DNA from: UBA10677 sp045532295
Lineage (GTDB): Bacteria; Bacillota; Clostridia; Christensenellales; Pumilibacteraceae
Reading direction: 5' to 3'
Assembly: GCA_045532295.1 (NCBI GenBank)
Contig: JAZSFP010000014.1
Span: 62,001 to 126,000 of the forward strand
DNA length: 64,000 nucleotides
Under the pieces are notes generated by a model. That model made no database searches. It was not told where the DNA came from and saw only the letters and a program-made list of their open reading frames with translations. A program made the position numbers and the translations under genes. Shown piece by piece: positions 59,401-64,000 of the stretch. Position 1 is the stretch's first letter; every line of letters starts with the position of its first letter.

Positions 59401-59774
59401 TATTCGTTTTCGTCCTCGGGATCGTCTGCGTCAATGAACTTTCGATTGACTTCCGATTTCGCCTCTTGACGAATTTTTGCTATACAGTCTTCTTTTTTCG
59501 TTACATTTTTGCGTTTCACAGCGCCCGCGATAAGTGTAATTAACCAAATAAGAAGTATTGCTCCGATAATGATATAGGCTATAAGTTTATAATCAAGAAG
59601 ATAGAAAAATCCTTGCGATAAATACAAAATGGGGGCGAGAGCGTTAAAACCAAAGCAGTCGATAAGGATAAAAGTAACGAGCAAAAGTATGGATACCGTT
59701 ATTAAAACGCCCCACAAATATTTTCCTATTGCGCGGAATACTCCGCCCGTTTGTTTTTTCGTTGATTTTTCCAT
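59400..59774 (-). CDS. Small two-helix membrane protein
   Basis: The 124-residue protein begins MEKSTKKQTGG, has two membrane helices (about 20-45 and 60-85) and a charged C-terminal tail ending DDPEDENE. A longer in-frame reading up to 59930 exists but crosses the dispersed repeat at 59814, so I chose the ATG at 59774; it lacks a clear SD. No family is recognised. Confidence 0.6.
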   Translation of the reverse strand: MEKSTKKQTGGVFRAIGKYLWGVLITVSILLLVTFILIDCFGFNALAPILYLSQGFFYLLDYKLIAYIIIGAILLIWLITLIAGAVKRKNVTKKEDCIAKIRQEAKSEVNRKFIDADDPEDENE

Positions 59775-59813
59775 ATTAGATAAAGATGTTGACAAAGTTT
59801 CGTTAACTTTTGA

Positions 59814-60066
59814 GATACGCTCCACTCGCCTACGGCTCGGTCGGTATGACAATATAAGCAAAACGGAAACCATAGGTCGTTGCCCGAAAACTACTAACAA
59901 AGTAATGCGAAGTTTATCGCTCGTTTTCACACGAGGAGGATATTAAACGAGTGAGAAGCGAGCAGTACGAGGAAAGGGTTTGAGGGCGGGTATGAGTGTA
60001 CAAAGACGTACTCGATTACCCGACCGAAAACCACTGACAAAGTAATGCGAAGTTTATCGCTCGTTT
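59814..60066. repeat. Repeat field: short repeat copy 2, a 140-bp direct repeat and structured copy B
   Basis: 59814-59852 copies the short dispersed element seen at 47399. AAGTAATGCGAAGTTTATCGC occurs at 59900-59920 and again 140 bases later. 59984-60025 is copy B of the structured repeat near 39068: GGGCGGG, the same 28-base core, then CCCGACC. The field fills the gap before the aminopeptidase stop codon. Confidence 0.78.
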
Positions 60067-60069
60067 AGG

Positions 60070-61470
60070 TTATTTTATAAATACCGAAAATGCGCGATAA
60101 GTGCTATACACGTCTGCTTTGGATACAAGTTCAAAGGGCGCGTGCATAGAAATTACGGGAACGCCAAGGTCTACGGTATCAATATTGAGGTTTGCAACGT
60201 ACATTGCAATAGTTCCACCACCACCTGCGTCTACCTTGCCAAGTTCGGATGTCTGCCAGCAAACTTTATTTTCAGCAAAGAGTTTTCTAATCTCGCCAAC
60301 GAACTCTGCGTTCGCGTCGTTACTTCCACTCTTTCCGCCTGCGCCGGTGAACTTACACATAGCCGTACCGCAAGAAATGATTGCGGAGTTCTTTTTCTCG
60401 AACACGCCTGCAAAGTTGGGATCGTAGCAAGCGGTTACGTCGGACGAGAGGCATTTACTGTTTGCTCTAACGATTGCAGGGTTCTTTTTAAGGGCTACTG
60501 CAATTGCGCTAAGAAGGTCGTTATAGATTGCGCATTGAGCGCCGGTGTTACCCTCGCTACCGATTTCTTCCTTGTCTACGAGAAGGCAGATTGCAGTGCG
60601 GTTGTCCGTTTCGTCGTTAATTACCGCGGTAAGAGCGGGATAAGCGCAAACGCGGTCGTCGTGTCCGTACGCGCCGATGAGCGAGCCGTCAAAGCCTACT
60701 TCTCTTGCTTTAAACGCAGGTACTGCGGAAAGTTCTGCGCTTAAGAAGTCTTCCTCTACCATACCGTACTTTTCGTTGAGGATAGAAAGAACGGTGAGTT
60801 TAATCTTTTCCTTAACTTTCTCGTCGGGATAGGGCAAACCACCTACTAAGATATTGAGGTCTTCGCCTTGGATTGCTTTTGCTAAGGGTTGAGCAGACTG
60901 CTCGCGTCCAAGGTGTGGAAGAATATCGTTGATATAGAATACGGGCTCGTCTTCCTTTTCACCGATTACGATATTTTTCTTCGTGCCGTCGGCAAGAACC
61001 ACTACGCCGTGAAGGGCAAGGGGAATTGCGGTCCACTGGTACTTTTTGATACCGCCGTAATAGTGCGTTTTAAGGAAACACATACCACTGTCTTCGTAGA
61101 GGGGGTTTTGCTTAATGTCAATTCTGGGCGCGTCTACGTGAGCGGCTACTATTCTTACGCCGTCCTTTTCAATATCGTTTTTGCCGATTTTGAATACCGC
61201 TACGCTCTTATCACGGTTGTTAAAGTATTTCTTATCGCCCGCCTTTAAGGGATCGCCAAGTTTATACTCGGTGTAGCCTTTCGCTTTCGCCATTTCGATT
61301 GCAACCGCTACCGCCTCGCGCTCGGTCTTGCCCTCGTCAAGGTATTTTTTGTAGCCTTCGCAGTAGTCGTACATTTCTTTGATTTCACTCTCGGTGGAAA
61401 TTTCAAAGAAGTTCTTTTTCTTATAAAGTAAGGTTTCTTCTAATAATTGACCTTTGGTCTTCTCTTCCAT
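60070..61470 (-). CDS. M18-family aminopeptidase
   Basis: The 466-residue zinc aminopeptidase has the metal ligands in AAHVDAPRIDIK (about 108), DKEEIGSEGNTGAQ (about 301-314, catalytic Glu pair), GYGHDDRVC-like AYGHDDRVC (about 267), and SMHAPFELVSKAD near the C-terminus. M18 enzymes remove N-terminal acidic or hydrophobic residues from peptides. It is the last gene of the group, with AAGGAG before its ATG, 14 bases after the DivIVA-like gene. Confidence 0.93.
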   Translation of the reverse strand: MEEKTKGQLLEETLLYKKKNFFEISTESEIKEMYDYCEGYKKYLDEGKTEREAVAVAIEMAKAKGYTEYKLGDPLKAGDKKYFNNRDKSVAVFKIGKNDIEKDGVRIVAAHVDAPRIDIKQNPLYEDSGMCFLKTHYYGGIKKYQWTAIPLALHGVVVLADGTKKNIVIGEKEDEPVFYINDILPHLGREQSAQPLAKAIQGEDLNILVGGLPYPDEKVKEKIKLTVLSILNEKYGMVEEDFLSAELSAVPAFKAREVGFDGSLIGAYGHDDRVCAYPALTAVINDETDNRTAICLLVDKEEIGSEGNTGAQCAIYNDLLSAIAVALKKNPAIVRANSKCLSSDVTACYDPNFAGVFEKKNSAIISCGTAMCKFTGAGGKSGSNDANAEFVGEIRKLFAENKVCWQTSELGKVDAGGGGTIAMYVANLNIDTVDLGVPVISMHAPFELVSKADVYSTYRAFSVFIK

Positions 61471-61484
61471 AGTTTTCTCCTTGT

Positions 61485-62066
61485 CTATTCTTCTTCGTCG
61501 GGATTTATTCCGAGGTCTTCCATAATTTTACTCAAGTCGTCAGTAGGATTCCAAGCCTCCGCAAAGTTAAATCCGCTTTCGCTCTCGGTATTCTCCGCAA
61601 GAGTTCCGCCCGTTTTCTTTGCTCTTTCGCTCTCACTATCAAACTGACGCTCGATTTCGCGCATTTGCGCTTTATCGCCCATAAGCAGTTCGTCCATTGC
61701 TAACTTGAACTTACCTTGCGCTTTAAGACCCTCGTCGTCGGGATACTTTTCGAGCAGTTTATTGTAGTGCGCCTGCCATTTATCGTGAAACGCGCGAAGT
61801 TGTTCCATTTCGTCGCGATAGCGTTTTACGGCAAGTTTTTCAAGTTCGTTCGCTTTGGCTACCGCCTCAATAATAGCGGTAGATATTAAATCGCTCTTTG
61901 CTTGAAGGGAGGCTATCTGTTTTTCCTTTTCTTCAAGGGATGTTCTTAGAGCAATAATTCTGTTCTTTTGGTCGTTGAGTTTACTTTCGTACTCCGTCTT
62001 AAGCGCGAAAATATACTCGTCTACCTCCATTTTTTTATAACCTTTTCTTTCAATATCGAATTTCAT
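61485..62066 (-). CDS. DivIVA-like coiled-coil protein
   Basis: The 193-residue protein begins KFDIERKGYKKMEVDEYIFALKTEYE, close to the DivIVA/GpsB membrane-binding N-terminal motif (Gly-Tyr, then Val-Asp-x-Tyr). Residues about 25-100 form a coiled coil and the C-terminus is acidic (INPDEEE). DivIVA proteins mark curved membrane at poles and septa. GGAGAGAG lies before the ATG. Placement in an operon with NAD salvage and an aminopeptidase gives no clear functional hint. Confidence 0.78.
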   Translation of the reverse strand: MKFDIERKGYKKMEVDEYIFALKTEYESKLNDQKNRIIALRTSLEEKEKQIASLQAKSDLISTAIIEAVAKANELEKLAVKRYRDEMEQLRAFHDKWQAHYNKLLEKYPDDEGLKAQGKFKLAMDELLMGDKAQMREIERQFDSESERAKKTGGTLAENTESESGFNFAEAWNPTDDLSKIMEDLGINPDEEE

Positions 62067-62076
62067 TGCTCTCTCC

Positions 62077-63516
62077 TTATTTGGTGTCGTTATTGCCGTG
62101 GAGCATACTTTGCTTAAGTTCGTACAATCCGTCGCTTAAATCCACCTTGTAGATATGAGGGTTGATAAGTCGCTTATACTCGTCCCAAAACCTATTGAGT
62201 TCGTTATAGCGGTATTTAGAACTTTCTTTAAGCGTGGGAATTTTGTAGATAAGTTCGCCGTTTTCAAAGATTTTAACGAGCATTTCTTTTATCTCGTAGT
62301 CTTCCAAAACGGTCTTCTTCCACCTCTCCGTCTCGTGCGTGAGCGTTAAGGGTTTGGGGATATCCTCGCTCTTTAACGCGATAAGGTCCGCAAACGCTTT
62401 GCCCGTTTCTTTTTCATATATACGGTATACCGTTTTAAAGCCGGGGTTAGTTATTTTTTCGATAGAGTCGGACTTCTTTATGCGCGGTACTGAGCGTCCG
62501 TCGCGCTCGATTTCGGCAAGTTTATAAACGCCTCCAAGCGAGGGCATATTGTCGGAAGTAATGAGTTTCGTTCCCACTCCGTACACGTCTATTTTTGCGC
62601 CCTGCTCGTTAAGAGAGTTTACTAAGTTTTCGTCAATATCGTTGCTCACGAAGATAATTGCGTCGGTGTGTCCTGCCTCGTCAAGCATTTTTCTTGCTTT
62701 CTTGGAAAGGTACGCAAGGTCTCCGCTATCAAGACGAATACCGAGGGGTTTATGTCCTTCCGCTTTAAGTCGGTTAAACACTTTAATAGCGTTAGGAACA
62801 CCGCTACGAAGGGTATCGTAAGTGTCTACTAATAAAAGACAACTGTCGGGATAGATATCAGCAAACGCGTTAAAAGCGTCAAGTTCGGTGGGATAACTTA
62901 AAATCCAACTGTGAGAGTGCGTTCCTTTAGGCGTAATATCGAACATTTGAGCGGCAAGGACGTTTGAAGTTGCGCTACAACCGCCTATAATACTTGCTCT
63001 TGCTCCATAAATACCTGCGTCGGGGCCTTGCGCTCTACGAAGACCGAACTCAACGACCTTGCCCTCGCCTGCTGCGGTATTAACCCTTGAGGCTTTGGTT
63101 GCGATAAGCGTTTGGTGGTTGATGATGTTAAGGAGCGCGGTTTCGATGAACTGCGCCTCGATTAAGGGGGCGCGGACTACCAAGATAGGCTCCATAGGGA
63201 ATACGATTTCGCCCTCTACTGCCGAGTAGATATCGCCCGTAAAACGCATAGTTTTGCAGTAAGAGAGGAAGTCTTCGCCAAACACTTTGAGCGAGCGGAG
63301 GTATTCGATATCCGCGTCGGTAAAGTGGAGGTTTTGGATATACTCGATTGCTTGTTGAAGTCCTGCCATTACGGCGTAGTTGATTTCGCCCTTTCTTCTA
63401 AAGAAGAGGTCGAAGGTTGCAATTTGGTTATGGATACCCATTTTAAGATATCCGTTCATCATAGTGAGTTGATAAAAGTCGGTTAAAAGGGTGAGGTTTC
63501 TCTCGTTGTTATTCAT
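62077..63516 (-). CDS. pncB: Nicotinate phosphoribosyltransferase
   Basis: This enzyme makes nicotinate mononucleotide for NAD salvage. The 479-residue protein begins LTLLTDFYQLTMMNGYLKMG and has DLFFRRKGEINYAV, the catalytic His region TKASRVNTAAGEGKVVEFGLRRAQG, GTHSHSWIL and GIRLDSGDLAYLSKKARKML, all typical of PncB. Its ATG overlaps the upstream membrane gene by eight bases. Confidence 0.95.
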   Translation of the reverse strand: MNNNERNLTLLTDFYQLTMMNGYLKMGIHNQIATFDLFFRRKGEINYAVMAGLQQAIEYIQNLHFTDADIEYLRSLKVFGEDFLSYCKTMRFTGDIYSAVEGEIVFPMEPILVVRAPLIEAQFIETALLNIINHQTLIATKASRVNTAAGEGKVVEFGLRRAQGPDAGIYGARASIIGGCSATSNVLAAQMFDITPKGTHSHSWILSYPTELDAFNAFADIYPDSCLLLVDTYDTLRSGVPNAIKVFNRLKAEGHKPLGIRLDSGDLAYLSKKARKMLDEAGHTDAIIFVSNDIDENLVNSLNEQGAKIDVYGVGTKLITSDNMPSLGGVYKLAEIERDGRSVPRIKKSDSIEKITNPGFKTVYRIYEKETGKAFADLIALKSEDIPKPLTLTHETERWKKTVLEDYEIKEMLVKIFENGELIYKIPTLKESSKYRYNELNRFWDEYKRLINPHIYKVDLSDGLYELKQSMLHGNNDTK

Positions 63517-64000
63517 TGTCGTTGTCCTCTTTTTTCATCTTAATTGCAATAACGGTTATGATTAGTCCGATAAAAACTATGATTGCTGGAATTACCACTT
63601 CCCAGCCTACGAGCCCCGTGCTTTGAAGCGCGAAAATGCCGGAGAGGACGCCAAAGAAGAATATAACTCTAAGGTGGTCTTTCTTCGCTTTAGACATAAA
63701 CATAGTAAAGAGCGAAGATACGGCGGGGATTGCTATATAAAGGGGATAAAGATTAGCGTAGGTTGCGTCCGTAGCGTTTACTAAAATCGTTACCACTGCC
63801 GGGGTAAAGAAACAAAACGAAAGCCACAGCGATACGGTATTGATTTGAATAAGCGAAGTCGTAAAGAACACTAAGCCGATAGTAACGAGTATTGCTACGA
63901 GCGTGGTGTTTTCAATGCTTAGCGGAGGGATTAAGCCTAAGCCTACGAGCAAGAGGAATACTCCGCAAGCGAGGGTATAGACGCCCGAAATGATGTTTCC
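63509..64000 (-). CDS. Multi-spanning membrane protein, N-terminus cut by the window edge
   Basis: The frame is open from the right edge to 63511, giving at least 163 residues. About five membrane helices are visible with short loops, a basic loop MSKAKKDHLR, and a charged end MKKEDNDNE. A TTG at 63952 could start it, but the reading continues upstream without a stop (GNIISGVYTLACG), so the gene is partial. No family is recognised. It is translationally coupled to pncB. Confidence 0.7.
   Translation of the reverse strand, partial: GNIISGVYTLACGVFLLLVGLGLIPPLSIENTTLVAILVTIGLVFFTTSLIQINTVSLWLSFCFFTPAVVTILVNATDATYANLYPLYIAIPAVSSLFTMFMSKAKKDHLRVIFFFGVLSGIFALQSTGLVGWEVVIPAIIVFIGLIITVIAIKMKKEDNDNE

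Noticed and set aside
59775..59930. 52-residue N-terminal extension of the membrane protein at 59400
   Set aside because: It crosses the dispersed repeat and lacks SD; the remaining protein is normal without it.

Overview
The window looks like a chromosomal segment from a low-to-moderate GC, spore-forming Firmicute of class Clostridia. An uncultured gut member of Christensenellales or a relative is my guess from gene style, not something proven here. The support is the clostridial order lepA-hemW-(insert)-hrcA-grpE-dnaK-dnaJ-prmA-rsmE-mtaB-hinT-rpsU, an McsA-McsB-ClpC arginine-kinase/unfoldase module, RNase J, a sporulation sigma-K together with its activating protease SpoIVFB, class-A RNase P RNA, and strong SD motifs with sigma-A promoters (TTGACA-17-TATAAT). 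Most genes lie on the minus strand. No rRNA, CRISPR array, IS transposase or phage gene was seen.

Layout. 1-8.95 kb: the 5' end of a gene leaving the left edge, a small charged protein, rpsU, and the HrcA-regulated chaperone operon with its methyltransferases and tRNA modification genes. 9-13 kb: an apparent insertion between hrcA and hemW carrying a glycyl-radical enzyme, a divergent AraC regulator, a polysaccharide deacetylase and a 51-residue ORF coupled to hemW. 13-20.7 kb: hemW, lepA, a glycerophosphodiesterase, an ABC exporter pair and rarA. 20.8-28 kb: one giant cyclic beta-1,2-glucan synthase. 28.1-29.2 kb: rnpB and sigK. 29.3-33.3 kb: two tandem DUF262 (GmrSD-like) genes, a probable anti-phage cassette. 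33.3-37 kb: trhP-trmR-rnj (wobble-uridine modification and RNA decay). 37-41 kb: a sugar nucleotidyltransferase, a small membrane protein/Xre regulator pair sharing an operator, a repeat field, pgk and tRNA-Glu. 41-48 kb: a metallophosphatase lipoprotein, asnS, a TIM-barrel isomerase, pgi and hpf. 48-54.4 kb: clpC-mcsB-mcsA-comEB, then divergent groES-groEL. 54.4-64 kb: an FAD oxidoreductase, rng, spoIVFB, an acyl-ACP thioesterase, a repeat field, and an operon of M18 aminopeptidase, DivIVA-like protein, pncB and a membrane protein running off the right edge.

How it fits together. Protein quality control is dense here: HrcA/CIRCE controls both the dnaK operon and groESL, and ClpC with McsAB forms a second branch that lacks ctsR in its usual place and has a ClpC without its middle domain. 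SigK keeps a pro-sequence-like N-terminus, and its presumed protease SpoIVFB lies about 29 kb away. The points most worth a second look are the DUF262 pair, the Xre operator set exactly inside a consensus promoter spacer, a dispersed repeat with compensatory base changes, several genes whose -10 box sits 6-7 nt before the start codon (probable leaderless mRNAs), and a duplicated tRNA-Glu 3' end.
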